Below, one piece after another: positions 1-8,912 of a DNA stretch of 41,974 nucleotides. The first letter of the stretch is position 1. The number at the start of each line of letters is the position of its first letter. The notes beneath the pieces were generated by a model. That model was not told the origin of the DNA and searched no databases. It saw only the letters and a list, made by a program, of their open reading frames with translations. A program made the translations under genes and the position numbers. Source of the stretch: Streptomyces alkaliterrae (lineage in GTDB: Bacteria; Actinomycetota; Actinomycetes; Streptomycetales; Streptomycetaceae); NCBI RefSeq assembly GCF_007097205.2, contig NZ_VJYK02000010.1:1-41974 (forward strand), given 5' to 3'.

Positions 1-37
1 CTCCCCCGGCCCGGCGCCAGCCGCGTCGGGCGCGCCG

Positions 38-1522
38 GTGGCCGGTGGGGCGCCGCCGCACGCGGCCCCGCCGCCCCCGCCATCTCCCGTACCGGTGGTG
101 CGGGGTCGGCAGCCGGAGTCGGCGGTGGAGATCCCGCAGGTCGTCATCGATGAGAGCGCGGCGGCGGAGATCAAGAAGCGCGTCGGTGAGCACCTAAAGA
201 AGGCGTTGAAGGACAAGCCGGAGATGCCGCGGCTTGAGCAGCAGCAGCGCGCGATGGCGTGGATCGCGGAAGCCGTGCACGAGCGGTCGGTGCTGCTGGG
301 TGAGTCGGGGGCCCGGCTGCCGACGGAGGCAGAGGACGAAGCCCTCAAGCAGCGGGTGTTCGACCTGCTGTTCCGCGCCGGCCGACTCCAGCCCTACCTG
401 GACCGGCACGACGTGGAGGACATCTACCTCAACGGCCCGGACGAGACGTGGCTGCGGCTGTCGTCGGGGAAGCTGGTGAAGGTGCCGCCGGTCGCCGGCT
501 CGGAGGAAGAGCTGCTGGATCTACTGCGGGACCTGGCGCGGAACGCCGCCGACGGCAAGCAGGAGCGGAACCTCTCCCACGCGAGGCCGTTCCTGCAGAC
601 CGAGATGCCCGAGGGCTCCCGGCTGCAGGCCATCACCGGGGTGACGCGGCAGACCATGGCGACGATCCGCCGACACCGGCTGACGCAGCAGACGCTGGAC
701 GACATGGTCGATCTGGGCATGATCGACACCTGTTTGCGCGATTTTTTGAGGGCGGCGATCCGCGCCGAGAAGAACATCATGTTCGCCGGTGAGGCGGCGG
801 TCGGTAAGACGACGCTGATGCGGGCCGCGCTCCGCGAGTACGGGCCGCTGGAGCGGTTCGCCGTCATCGAGGACACCCCCGAACTGCACGCGGATTCCAA
901 CGGATACCACCAGCAGGTCGTGTCGATGCTGGCGCGGGAGTCCAACGGCGAGCGGAGCCCGGACGGTCGGGAGCTCGGCGAGATCACCATGCAGGACCTG
1001 ATCGCGCCGGCGCTGCGGATGTCGGTGAGCCGGCTGGTCGTCGGTGAGGTCCGCGGACCGGAGATCGTGGCGATGATGCAGGCGCTCACCAGCGGCCAGG
1101 GCGGCACGATGTGCACACTGCACGCCAAACGCGTCACCGGCGTCTTCGACCGGATCGCCGAGCTGTACGGGCAGGCACCGCACCGCCCATCCGAGAGGCT
1201 GGCGTACAAACAGATCAGAAACGGGCTGGATTTCGTTGTGTACGTGTCGCGGATCGACGAGTCACAGATCGGCGGCACCGTCTCCCGGTACGTGTCGCAC
1301 GTGCTGGAGGTGACCGGGGACAGTGACTCCCCCGAGGGCTACCCGGCCACCAATATGATCTTCGGGCCGCGCCCGGAGGACGGGGAGCCGCGGGCGGTGC
1401 CGCTGCTGCAGCCGGCGTGCTACGCCCAGTTGCGCAGGGTCGGCTTGCCCGAGCACACCTTCGACCATGTCGGCGGGACCTGGACGCACCGCCTGCCGCT
1501 GGTGATCGGTGGTGCCGGATGA
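38..1522 (+). CDS. tadA: TadA/CpaF-family pilus assembly ATPase (possibly 5'-truncated by the window)
   Basis: Cytoplasmic secretion ATPase that powers assembly of Tad/Flp pili at the inner face of the membrane. Visible motifs: Walker A GEAAVGKTT near residue 251, the Asp-box VIEDTPEL near 275, Walker B-like RLVVGEVRGPE near 332, and the His-box TLHAK near 360, all in the order of the CpaF/VirB11 family. The first ~35 residues are low-complexity Pro/Ala. The GTG at 38 has no clear ribosome site, and the frame stays open back to base 2, so the true start may lie before the window. The stop overlaps the tadB start by 4 bases (ATGA), implying translational coupling. Very sure of family; the N-terminus is uncertain. 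Confidence 0.93.
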   Translation: MAGGAPPHAAPPPPPSPVPVVRGRQPESAVEIPQVVIDESAAAEIKKRVGEHLKKALKDKPEMPRLEQQQRAMAWIAEAVHERSVLLGESGARLPTEAEDEALKQRVFDLLFRAGRLQPYLDRHDVEDIYLNGPDETWLRLSSGKLVKVPPVAGSEEELLDLLRDLARNAADGKQERNLSHARPFLQTEMPEGSRLQAITGVTRQTMATIRRHRLTQQTLDDMVDLGMIDTCLRDFLRAAIRAEKNIMFAGEAAVGKTTLMRAALREYGPLERFAVIEDTPELHADSNGYHQQVVSMLARESNGERSPDGRELGEITMQDLIAPALRMSVSRLVVGEVRGPEIVAMMQALTSGQGGTMCTLHAKRVTGVFDRIAELYGQAPHRPSERLAYKQIRNGLDFVVYVSRIDESQIGGTVSRYVSHVLEVTGDSDSPEGYPATNMIFGPRPEDGEPRAVPLLQPACYAQLRRVGLPEHTFDHVGGTWTHRLPLVIGGAG

Positions 1523-2493
1523 CGCTGCTGGCACTGCTGACGGGGATGAGCATCACCGGCGGCCTCGTGCTGCTGGTCGCGGTCGCGGCCGGCTACGAAG
1601 GGCCGACGGGCGGCACGGGGCCGTGGTCGCGGTGGCGGGCCCGGTGGAGCCGGCCGGGCGCCCCGTTGACCGAGCGGGAACGCCGCACACGCACAGTGCG
1701 CCGGGCCGGCGCCGCCGTGGTGGTGGCCGTGGTGTGGCTGCTCACGGAGGTCCCGGTCTTCGCGTTCCTCGCCGGGGCCGCGGTGGTCGGTGTGCCGTGG
1801 CTGCTCGCGTCGGGGCAGGCGGCCGGCCGGCGGATCGACCAGTTGGAGGCGTTGGCGACGTGGACGCAGAGCCTGGCGGACTCGCTGCGGCTGGGCATCG
1901 GGTTGGAGCAGGCGATGCAGGGCAGTGCCCGTAGCGCGCCGCCGGCGATCGCCGAGCCGATCGGCCAGCTGGCCCGCGATCTGCGGATCGGCGTGCGCCC
2001 GGATGACGCGCTTCGGGCGTGTGCGCAGGAGCTGGACGATGTGCTGGCGGACCGGGTGATCGCCGCGCTGATCCTGTCCACGTCCAGCGCGGCGCGGGGC
2101 CGCTCGACCGGCCTGGCAGACGGCCTGCAGAACCTGGCCACCTCAGTTCGGGATGAGGTGTCCAAGCGGCGGGAGATCGAGTCGGACCGGGCGAAGCCGC
2201 GCACGACCGTGCGGTGGCTGACCATCATGGTCGCCGCGGTGACGGTAGGCGGGGTGGTGTTCGCCAAGGACTACACCTCCCCCTACGGCACGCTGCTGGG
2301 CCAGGTGGTGTTCGCCCTGTGCGTGCTGGGGTTCGTCGGCACGCTGATGTGGATGCGCTCTCTGGCGCAGCAGCGGCCCATCCCCCGCTTCCTTGAGGCC
2401 GACCCGCGCAGCGCGGTCCGCTCCGCTGAACCCCGAGTCGACACGGGCACTAGCCCAGACCCGGCGGCGGGCGCGGAGGTGAGCAAGCGATGA
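1519..2493 (+). CDS. tadB: TadB-like pilus platform protein (T2SS F family)
   Basis: Integral membrane platform protein expected to pair with TadC and sit above the TadA ATPase. 324 residues. A hydrophobic N-terminus (about 1-24), a hydrophobic pair near 65-105 and two C-terminal helices near 235-290 frame a central cytoplasmic helical domain with the T2SSF-type pattern LADSLRLGIGLEQAM. The ATG at 1519 is chosen because it overlaps the tadA stop (ATGA); the frame is open further upstream inside tadA, but that part is out of context. Its own stop overlaps tadC in the same way. Identification rests on hydrophobicity, the T2SSF-like segment and operon position. Confidence 0.85.
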   Translation: MTLLALLTGMSITGGLVLLVAVAAGYEGPTGGTGPWSRWRARWSRPGAPLTERERRTRTVRRAGAAVVVAVVWLLTEVPVFAFLAGAAVVGVPWLLASGQAAGRRIDQLEALATWTQSLADSLRLGIGLEQAMQGSARSAPPAIAEPIGQLARDLRIGVRPDDALRACAQELDDVLADRVIAALILSTSSAARGRSTGLADGLQNLATSVRDEVSKRREIESDRAKPRTTVRWLTIMVAAVTVGGVVFAKDYTSPYGTLLGQVVFALCVLGFVGTLMWMRSLAQQRPIPRFLEADPRSAVRSAEPRVDTGTSPDPAAGAEVSKR

Positions 2494-3374
2494 TGCTGCT
2501 GACGCTGTGCGGGTGCCTGGTCGGCGGCGGGCTCGCGCTGCTACTCACGCAGTTCGTACGGCCGCAGCCGGCGCTCGGCCCGGCCCTGCGACGCACCGAC
2601 CCCGCCGCGCGGCGCTTGGTGGAGCGGGAGCTCCGGCTGGACCGGGACGAGGTGTGGGGGCGCTGGTTGCTGGCGCGGATCGGACATCTGCCGTGGGTGC
2701 GGCTACCGGTCCACCATCTCGCTCTGCTGGGGGTCTCCCCGGGCCGGCATCTGTTGACGAAGGTCGCGATGGCCCTGATGGGTCTGCTGGTGCCCAGTCT
2801 CGCGACGGCGCCGTGGATCGTGTTGGGCCTGGGCATGCCGCTGGCCGTGCCGGCCCTCTTCGGCGTGCTGCTGGCCGGGCTGCTGTGGTGGGTGCCGGAC
2901 CTGGCGGTGCGCGACCGGGCCAAGCGGGCCCGGGAGGAGTTCGCGCACGCGATGGCCGCCTACCTCGACCTGGTGGCGCTGCGGCGGGCCGGGGACGCGG
3001 CACCCACCCAGGCGCTGGAGCAGGCCGCGGCGGTGGGGCGCGGCTGGCCGATGGTGCGGCTCCAAGACGCCCTCCGGCAAGCGAGGATCGACAAGGCGGC
3101 GCCCTGGGACGCCCTGCACGCGCTGTCGGCGGAGCTGCAGCTGCCGGCGGTGGAGGACCTGGCGGACATCATGCGCCGGTCGTCCGAGGACGGTGCCGGC
3201 GTCTACGACACGCTCCGCGCCCGGGCACGCAGCCTGTCTGATCAACTCCTGGCGGACCAGGCCACCGAGGCCAACGCCGACTCCGAGAAGATGACCGCAC
3301 CTGGCGCGCTGCTGGCGGTGCTCCTCATGCTGCTCCTCGGCTTCCCTGCGGTCTTCCGCATCCTGACCACCTGA
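2490..3374 (+). CDS. tadC: TadC-like pilus platform protein (T2SS F family)
   Basis: Second membrane platform protein of the Tad machine, 294 residues. There is an N-terminal hydrophobic segment, a strongly hydrophobic block around 85-135 and a C-terminal helix (LLAVLLMLLLGFPAVF). Between them lies a charged helical domain with EEFAHAMAAYLDLVALRRA, typical of TadC. It starts on the ATG that overlaps the tadB stop. It is followed by an 18-base gap carrying a good ribosome site (GGAGG) for the pilin gene, so the three machine genes form one translational unit and the pilin gene gets independent initiation. Confidence 0.85.
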   Translation: MMLLTLCGCLVGGGLALLLTQFVRPQPALGPALRRTDPAARRLVERELRLDRDEVWGRWLLARIGHLPWVRLPVHHLALLGVSPGRHLLTKVAMALMGLLVPSLATAPWIVLGLGMPLAVPALFGVLLAGLLWWVPDLAVRDRAKRAREEFAHAMAAYLDLVALRRAGDAAPTQALEQAAAVGRGWPMVRLQDALRQARIDKAAPWDALHALSAELQLPAVEDLADIMRRSSEDGAGVYDTLRARARSLSDQLLADQATEANADSEKMTAPGALLAVLLMLLLGFPAVFRILTT

Positions 3375-3392
3375 AATCGGAGGAACCCTTTC

Positions 3393-3611
3393 ATGTTCGA
3401 CTTCCTTGCTGCCAAGGCCGCCGTGTGGGGCGCGGTGATCCGCGACCACCTCGAGGAGCGTGCCGCGTCCCCTCTCAAGGGCGGGGACCGGGGGGACGTG
3501 TCGGTGACCACCGTCATCATCTGGGTGGCGGCGATCACCGGCGCGGTCGCGATCGCCGCGCTGATCACCGCGTTGATGAACCGCTACGGCGCCCGCCTGA
3601 ACGGCATCTGA
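3393..3611 (+). CDS. Small Flp-like pilin candidate
   Basis: 72-residue protein with one hydrophobic helix (about 37-60) preceded by the polar GGDRGDVSVTT segment. This resembles the Gly-containing cleavage region of Flp/type IVb pilins, although the usual Glu at +5 is not evident. In Streptomyces Tad clusters a ~60-75 residue protein at exactly this place (after tadC, before tadE) is the likely major pilin. ATG at 3393 has GGAGG about 8 bases upstream. The role is inferred from size, hydrophobic profile and position; no prepilin peptidase gene is visible in the window. Confidence 0.65.
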   Translation: MFDFLAAKAAVWGAVIRDHLEERAASPLKGGDRGDVSVTTVIIWVAAITGAVAIAALITALMNRYGARLNGI

Positions 3612-3613
3612 GC

Positions 3614-4024
3614 ATGCGGCACCTCCGTGTGCGAGGGAGACAGGCTGACGACCGGGGTGAGGCCTCGATCCAGATCGCGATCATCCTGCCGGTCGTCTTC
3701 GTGCTCACGCTCATGGTCGTGCAGGTCGTGATGTGGTACCTCGCGCGGGAGACCGCTCTGGACGCGGCCCGGGCCGGGGCGCGGGCCGCCGCCGCGTACC
3801 AGGCGTCGCCCGGCGACGGTGCGGCCGCCGCCCGGGCCCGGCTGAGGCAGACCTCCGGCGACCTGCTGCGCGGCACGGCGGTGTCGGCGTCCAGCAACGG
3901 TGAGCGGGTGCAGGTGCAGGTATCGGGCACCGCGGTCTCGCTCATCCCGGGTGTGGGTGCGCGGCGGTTCACGCAGACGGCGACCGCCGAGGTGGAGCGG
4001 TGGACTACTCCGGGGGAGGGCTGA
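3614..4024 (+). CDS. TadE-like pseudopilin
   Basis: 136-residue protein with an N-terminal DRGEASIQIAIILPVVFVL pattern, the standard TadE start: a short basic leader, acidic residue, then one long hydrophobic helix. The rest is a small extracytoplasmic domain rich in Ala and beta-prone segments. The ATG at 3614, just after the pilin stop, is preferred over in-frame starts inside the pilin gene. Expected to be a minor pilin-like component processed or anchored in the membrane during pilus assembly. Next gene begins 3 bases after its stop. Confidence 0.8.
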   Translation: MRHLRVRGRQADDRGEASIQIAIILPVVFVLTLMVVQVVMWYLARETALDAARAGARAAAAYQASPGDGAAAARARLRQTSGDLLRGTAVSASSNGERVQVQVSGTAVSLIPGVGARRFTQTATAEVERWTTPGEG

Positions 4025-4026
4025 GG

Positions 4027-4479
4027 ATGCGCCAGATCACCGGGCTGCTTCGCGGCCTGCGCCAGGGTGGGGGTGATCGGGGGTCGGCGGCCGTGGAAGC
4101 GGCGATCGTCATCCCCGGTGTGATCGCGCTGATCAGTCTGGCGTGGGCAGCGGGCCGGATCGGCATCGCCCAGTCGAAGGTGGACGCCGCCGCGATCGAC
4201 GCCGCGCGTGCGGCGTCGATTCACCGCACCGCCGCAGCCGGGCAGCCGGCGGCGGCCGCCGCCGCGCAAGGCGCCCTGCGCGACCAAGGGCTGAGGTGCT
4301 CGGCCACCAGCGTGCGCGTCGACGCCTCGGGGCTGGGCGCGCCCGTCGGCGAGGTCGGCACGGTGACGGTGACGGTCAGCTGCACGGTCCCGCTGGCCGA
4401 CCTCACGATCCCTTCTCCTGGAGCCAAGACGATGACCTCGACCTTCACGTCCGTCGTCGATGCCTACCGGCAGCGGTGA
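4027..4479 (+). CDS. TadE/TadF-like pseudopilin
   Basis: 150-residue second TadE-family protein. Signature DRGSAAVEAAIVIPGVIALI near residues 17-37, followed by an Ala-rich helix (KVDAAAIDAARAASIH) and a soluble tail with two cysteines (RCSATS and VSCTVP) that could form a disulfide outside the membrane. The ATG at 4027 is chosen because GGAGGG lies about 8 bases upstream; a GTG at 4000 in the same frame overlaps the previous gene and lacks a ribosome site. Stop overlaps the next start (TGATG). Confidence 0.8.
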   Translation: MRQITGLLRGLRQGGGDRGSAAVEAAIVIPGVIALISLAWAAGRIGIAQSKVDAAAIDAARAASIHRTAAAGQPAAAAAAQGALRDQGLRCSATSVRVDASGLGAPVGEVGTVTVTVSCTVPLADLTIPSPGAKTMTSTFTSVVDAYRQR

Positions 4480-4976
4480 TGCGCACGATGCCTCATCTGA
4501 TCTCCACCTCCCCACGCCTGGCTCTCGCCCGAGAAGAGGCCGGCGCGGGCGGCGTATTGGCGGCTGGCCGCGGCAGGGATGCTGGCGGCGTGTCGGTGTT
4601 CCTCGTGGTGGTCACCGCCGCGCTGCTGGCGCTGATCGGCACGCTGCTGGTGGACGGGCTGGGCCGGCTCAGGGCGGTCTCCCGCGCCGACGCCCTGGCG
4701 GCGGAAGCCGCCCGGGCCGGCGGGCAGGCCGTCGACCCGGCGCGAGCGATCGAGGGCGACGGCCTGGTGGTGTCCCCGCCGGCGGCGGCCGCCGCCGCCC
4801 AGCAGTACCTCGCCCGCGAAGGGGTCACCGGGACCGTGACTGTCACCGGCGGCTCGACGATACGCGTCACCGTCACCACCACCTACAGCAGCGTGTTCCC
4901 GCCGTCGTTCACTCGCAGCGTCACCGGCCGCGGCCAGGCCAGCCTGCTGCACGGCGTCACCACACCTGAGGACTGA
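4479..4976 (+). CDS. TadG/Rv3660c-neighbourhood-type pilus-associated membrane protein
   Basis: 165 residues with one N-terminal membrane helix (about 38-62, FLVVVTAALLALIGTLLV) preceded by a Gly-rich leader, and an extracytoplasmic domain containing short threonine/valine beta strands. Size and position (third pseudopilin after TadE-like genes) match the Tad-associated membrane proteins of actinomycetes. The ATG at 4479 overlaps the upstream stop; the same frame runs further upstream but only as a shadow of the previous gene. One base separates its stop from the start of the LysM/BTAD gene. Confidence 0.7.
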   Translation: MRTMPHLISTSPRLALAREEAGAGGVLAAGRGRDAGGVSVFLVVVTAALLALIGTLLVDGLGRLRAVSRADALAAEAARAGGQAVDPARAIEGDGLVVSPPAAAAAAQQYLAREGVTGTVTVTGGSTIRVTVTTTYSSVFPPSFTRSVTGRGQASLLHGVTTPED

Positions 4977-4977
4977 T

Positions 4978-7900
4978 ATGCCTACCTCCCGCGGGCCCCG
5001 CCCCCTTCTCACCCTCACCAAGGCCCTCGGCAGCCTGCTGCTGCTCGCCGCCCTGATCGTCGGCGTGCCCGTGGCGTTGATCCACCTGTCGCCGCTCGTG
5101 TGGTCGCACGGCGGCAGTCAGGTGCTGAACCTGCTGGACCTGGACCAGCAAGACAGCGGCGGGCTCGCGCTCTTGCTGCTGCTCGCCCTGGCCTGGGCAG
5201 GGTGGGCGCAGTTCACCGTGGCGGTGCTGCTCGAGGTGCCGGCGCAGCTCCGCGGCCGCGCCGCGCGCCGCCGGCGCAGCCTCGGCTTCGCCCAGGGGGC
5301 GGCCGCGTCGCTGATCGGCGCTGTGCTCGTGCTGCTGCCGACGAGCACCGCGCTGGCCACCCCCGCGGTCGCCTCCCCCATCACCGCGACCGCGGCCACG
5401 GTGCCCGGGGCAGACGACGCCGGCACCGGCACGGAGGCGGTCGAGCGTACGGAAGCGGCGGGGCGCGTGTACACGGTGCGGTCGGCGGGAGAGAGCCTGC
5501 TGGAGATCGCGCGGGCGCAACTCGGGGATGAAGAGCGGTTCGTGGAGATCGCCGCGCTGAACGAGGGCCGCACGATGCCGGACGGAACCCGGTTCAGCGC
5601 TGACCGGTTCCTGCGGCCGGGGTGGCAGTTGCTGCTTCCCGCAGGCCCTGACGGCGCCGCCGGCGCTGACCACGGCGGAGTGCGGGTGATGTCAGCGGGG
5701 CCGGATGCCGGGGTGGGCGAGGAGCCGCTGCACACCGTCGCTGACGACCGGTCAACGCTCCGCTCGGTGGCCGAGGACCGGCTCGGCAGCGGCGCCCGGT
5801 GGCAGCACCTGGCGAACCTGAACCCCTCGGTGGACAGGGAGCCGGACCAACCCCTGGTCAAGGGCACGACGCTCCGGCTTCCGGAGGACGCCTCCGCCGG
5901 CCAGCCCACAGCCACCCGCGACGATGCCGCGGCCGCACCCGGCGAGAGGGAGCGCGCCGCGCGGCACACCGTGGAGGCCGGGGAGACGCTGTGGGAGATC
6001 TCGGAGAGCTACCTCGGAGACGGCACGCGCTACCAGGAGGTCTTCGAAGCCAACCAGCCCGAGATCAGCGACCCGGATCTGATCTATCCCGGGCAGAAAG
6101 TCCTCATCCCCTCGGTCGCCGCGCAGCAGCCGGACCAGCAGGATGCCGACGAGACCGCGGATGAGGGCGCACCGAAGAAGGAACTCGACAAGAAGGATGT
6201 CGAGAAGAAGGAAGCCGACAAGGCGGTGCCGCCGGCCGACAGCCCGGAGCGGCCGGACTCGGACCGGGCGGAAGGGGCGGGGAACGGCGAGAAGTCGGAC
6301 GAGGGCGGCGGCGAGGCGGAGAGTGCAGCGCCGCGGGAGACCGGCGGCGGCGAGCAGTCGGTGGAGGAGGCCCGCCCGGGCCCCCAGGTGACCGGGCCGG
6401 CGCACAGTGGTGGCCGGGACGCCGCCGAGTCCGCGCCGGCCGCCGCCTCGAGCGCGGACCGTACTCCGGTCGTGATCGGCGCGGCTGCCGGCCTGCTGGC
6501 CGCTGGCCTGCTCTCCAGCCTGTATGTGCGGCGCGTGGTGCAGCAGCGTCGCCGTCGTCGAGGCCGTCGCATCGCGATGCCCGAGGGGCGCGCCGTGCAG
6601 ACCGAGGAGAGCCTGAGGACTGCGGCCGCGCCGATCGACCCGGCGGTCCTGGACGGTGTGCTGCGGCGGGCCGCGTTCCAGCTCGCCGCCGACGGCCGGG
6701 CGCTGCCGGCGCTGCAGGCCGTGGTGCTTGGTGGGCACGAAGTGGAGCTGCATCTGGTGGCCGGCGAGCCGCCGGTGGCCCCGTTCCGAGGCGAGGACGG
6801 CGACCAGCGGTGGGTGTGCTCGCTCACCGCGGCCGCCGACGAGGAACTGGACGTCGACGTCGACTCCCCCTACCCCGGTCTAGTCGTACTGGGCACCCTG
6901 CCCGATCAGCGCCTGGTGCTGGTGGACCTCGAGCACATCGGGCTCTTGCGACTCACCGGGCCCGGCCGGCACGCGGTCGCTCGCACGCTGGCGGTCGAGT
7001 TCACCGTCACTCAACTCGCCGAGCACCTGTCCGTGCTGCTCCCGGAAGACCTCGCGCCGGGGCTGGCGGGGGTGTCCGAGCGCGTCACCGCCTGCCCCTC
7101 GCCGACCAAGGTGCTTGAGCAACTGCGCGCGCACCACGGCGAGCAGCAGCGCGCGCTGGAGGCGTTGGAGCTGCGGTCGCTGCGCGAAGCCCGGCTGGGA
7201 GAGGCTGGTGCCGGCGGGTGGACCCCGCAGGTGGTGATCGCCGACGAGTGGCCGGCGGACCAGGAGGAGGAGTTGGCCCGGCTCGTGCGCACGGAGCCCC
7301 GGACCGCTACTGCCGTCGTGACCACGTCGGCAGCCGGCAGCGACACCGGTCCGGGCGAGGGCTGGGTGCTGGAGACGACCGACGCGTCGGAGCAGACGGT
7401 CCAGCTTCCCGGCACAGGCCTGATGTGCACCTTGGCGGCGTTGGACGATGCCTCCTACCAGGACATCATCACGATGCTGGCCACCGCCGACACCGCACAG
7501 GATGTTCCGGCGGCAGACGCGTTCCTCCCCGCCTACGAGGCCCCCACCGAGGGAGCGGGCGCCGGGACGGCGACGGACACACCGCCTGCGGACTTCCCCG
7601 CCGTTGAAGTGCCCGCGCAGGAGGAACGGGAGCACGGGCCCGCAGCCAGTGGCGCCGCCCTGATGTCCTCGCTGGCCGCGCTCGACGACGACGTCCCTCA
7701 GGAGGAGGAGTCCGACCCGCGCCCAAGCGCCCAGGCGGTAGCCAGCGCTTCGGACGGCGTCTCCCCCGCCGAGGCGACAGACTCGGCGACGAGCGGCGGC
7801 AAGGAGCCCACGTTCAGCGCCACGGCGGTTCCCGACCTGTCGGCCCTCGCCCCAGCTCTCCCCGCACCCGTCCCGTCGGCGACGCCGCCGGAATCCGCCG

Positions 7901-8664
7901 ACCCGGCCGTCGAGGAGGAACGGACGGGCGGGCCCCAGGTGCGGGTGCTGGGGCCGGTGGAGCTCTGCGGAGCACGCGGCACGGTGGAGACCAAGCGGGC
8001 CCGGGCGGCGACCGAGCTGGTGGCGTGGCTGTGGTTCCACCCGGGCCGGTCTCGGGAAGCCATCGAGACCGCTTTGTGGCGTGACAGGCCGGTGAAGCGG
8101 CGCACGGTCACGGAGCTGGTGAGCAGGACCCGGGCCTGGCTGGGCACCAACGAGGACGGCGAGTACTACCTGCCGATCATCTCCGACACCGCTGACGCCC
8201 GGTACACGCTTGCTGGCGTCGACTCCGACTGGCGCCGCTTCCAGGAGCTGGTGGAATCCGGGTCCCGCCTCAGCGGTGATGAAGGCACCGAGAAGCTGAA
8301 GGCGGCGCTGCGGCTGGTGCGCGGCACGCCGTTCAGCGGAGTGCCGCCGAACCGGTATGTGTGGGCGGAGCCGCTGCTCCAAGAGATGATCGCCGCGATC
8401 GTCGATGCCGCAGAGATCCTCGCCGAGCGCCACCTGGTGGCCGGACGGGCCCGCGAGGCGCTGTGGGCGGCAGCCCAGGGGCTGCAGGCGGCGCCCGAGG
8501 CAGAGCAGCTGCACCGGGCCCGGTTCACCGCGCTCGCGGCCCTCGGCGATTTCGACGGCCTTCGGAAGGCCGCGGACGAACTCGAGCAGCTCAACGAGGC
8601 ACTCGGTGTGGAAGCCGAGGAGGAAACGATGGAGACCCTCCGGGCCCTCCTCGCGCGGGCGTGA
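4978..8664 (+). CDS. Large membrane protein with LysM repeats and a C-terminal BTAD domain
   Basis: 1228 residues closing the Tad operon. Two N-terminal membrane helices (about 14-40 and 60-85) and a third hydrophobic stretch near 112-135. LysM-like segments at about 163-222, 250-302 (degenerate) and 329-377; the last one (HTVEAGETLWEIS ... IYPGQKVLIP) is clearest and should bind peptidoglycan. A charged linker (380-490) leads to another membrane helix near 497-517, followed by RRRRRRGRR, so the remaining ~700 residues are probably cytoplasmic. The C-terminus (about 987-1228, starting VRVLGPVEL) is a bacterial transcriptional activator (BTAD/SARP-type) domain with TPR-like helices. The architecture suggests a wall-sensing or pilus-anchoring protein signalling inward, but no DNA target is evident. 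Found with Tad genes in other Streptomyces, to my recollection. Confidence 0.85.
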   Translation: MPTSRGPRPLLTLTKALGSLLLLAALIVGVPVALIHLSPLVWSHGGSQVLNLLDLDQQDSGGLALLLLLALAWAGWAQFTVAVLLEVPAQLRGRAARRRRSLGFAQGAAASLIGAVLVLLPTSTALATPAVASPITATAATVPGADDAGTGTEAVERTEAAGRVYTVRSAGESLLEIARAQLGDEERFVEIAALNEGRTMPDGTRFSADRFLRPGWQLLLPAGPDGAAGADHGGVRVMSAGPDAGVGEEPLHTVADDRSTLRSVAEDRLGSGARWQHLANLNPSVDREPDQPLVKGTTLRLPEDASAGQPTATRDDAAAAPGERERAARHTVEAGETLWEISESYLGDGTRYQEVFEANQPEISDPDLIYPGQKVLIPSVAAQQPDQQDADETADEGAPKKELDKKDVEKKEADKAVPPADSPERPDSDRAEGAGNGEKSDEGGGEAESAAPRETGGGEQSVEEARPGPQVTGPAHSGGRDAAESAPAAASSADRTPVVIGAAAGLLAAGLLSSLYVRRVVQQRRRRRGRRIAMPEGRAVQTEESLRTAAAPIDPAVLDGVLRRAAFQLAADGRALPALQAVVLGGHEVELHLVAGEPPVAPFRGEDGDQRWVCSLTAAADEELDVDVDSPYPGLVVLGTLPDQRLVLVDLEHIGLLRLTGPGRHAVARTLAVEFTVTQLAEHLSVLLPEDLAPGLAGVSERVTACPSPTKVLEQLRAHHGEQQRALEALELRSLREARLGEAGAGGWTPQVVIADEWPADQEEELARLVRTEPRTATAVVTTSAAGSDTGPGEGWVLETTDASEQTVQLPGTGLMCTLAALDDASYQDIITMLATADTAQDVPAADAFLPAYEAPTEGAGAGTATDTPPADFPAVEVPAQEEREHGPAASGAALMSSLAALDDDVPQEEESDPRPSAQAVASASDGVSPAEATDSATSGGKEPTFSATAVPDLSALAPALPAPVPSATPPESADPAVEEERTGGPQVRVLGPVELCGARGTVETKRARAATELVAWLWFHPGRSREAIETALWRDRPVKRRTVTELVSRTRAWLGTNEDGEYYLPIISDTADARYTLAGVDSDWRRFQELVESGSRLSGDEGTEKLKAALRLVRGTPFSGVPPNRYVWAEPLLQEMIAAIVDAAEILAERHLVAGRAREALWAAAQGLQAAPEAEQLHRARFTALAALGDFDGLRKAADELEQLNEALGVEAEEETMETLRALLARA

Positions 8665-8667
8665 ACC

Positions 8668-8679
8668 CTCACCGGTGAG
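8668..8679. other. Short perfect palindrome after the Tad operon
   Basis: CTCACCGGTGAG lies 4 bases after the stop of the LysM/BTAD gene. Too short for a confident terminator and without a loop; it may be a weak hairpin or a chance palindrome. Confidence 0.3.
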
Positions 8680-8800
8680 ATAGTCCGCCCGTCTCGTCGG
8701 GCCACGCCGGTTGGGCGCAGTCGGACAGTTCGCGGTTCGTCGCCGAGGCGACTGAGCACGCGCGGCGCGGCTCCGCGCCGGCCGGTGGCCGGTACGCCGA

Positions 8801-8870
8801 TGGCCGTTGGCCGTTGGCCGGTGGCCGTTGGCCGTTGGCCGGTGGCCGGTTGGCCGGTGGCCGGTGGCCA
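8801..8870. repeat. Heptamer tandem repeat TGGCCGK
   Basis: Seven uninterrupted 7-base units (TGGCCGT or TGGCCGG), one inserted T, two more units and a final TGGCCA. The 7-base period is not a multiple of three, so it is not coding. The G/T alternation is itself patterned (T,T,G,T,T,G,G). Confidence 0.9.
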
Positions 8871-8871
8871 T

Positions 8872-8912
8872 CCTAGAGTTGGCCGATCCGCCCTAGAGTT
8901 GGCCGATCCGCC
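8872..8912. repeat. Tandem duplication of a 20-base unit containing TTGGCCGATC
   Basis: CCTAGAGTTGGCCGATCCGC occurs twice head to tail directly after the heptamer array. Its core TTGGCCGAT recurs singly farther right in the same gene-free stretch. Confidence 0.9.

Noticed and set aside
6880..8871. 663-codon open frame on the minus strand opposite the LysM/BTAD gene
   Set aside because: Shadow frame from high GC: its product is Arg/Pro/Gly-rich without domain patterns, while the plus-strand frame has clear LysM and BTAD motifs.
8801..8912. Repeats considered as a CRISPR array
   Set aside because: Units are 7 and 20 bases with no unique spacers and no cas genes nearby.
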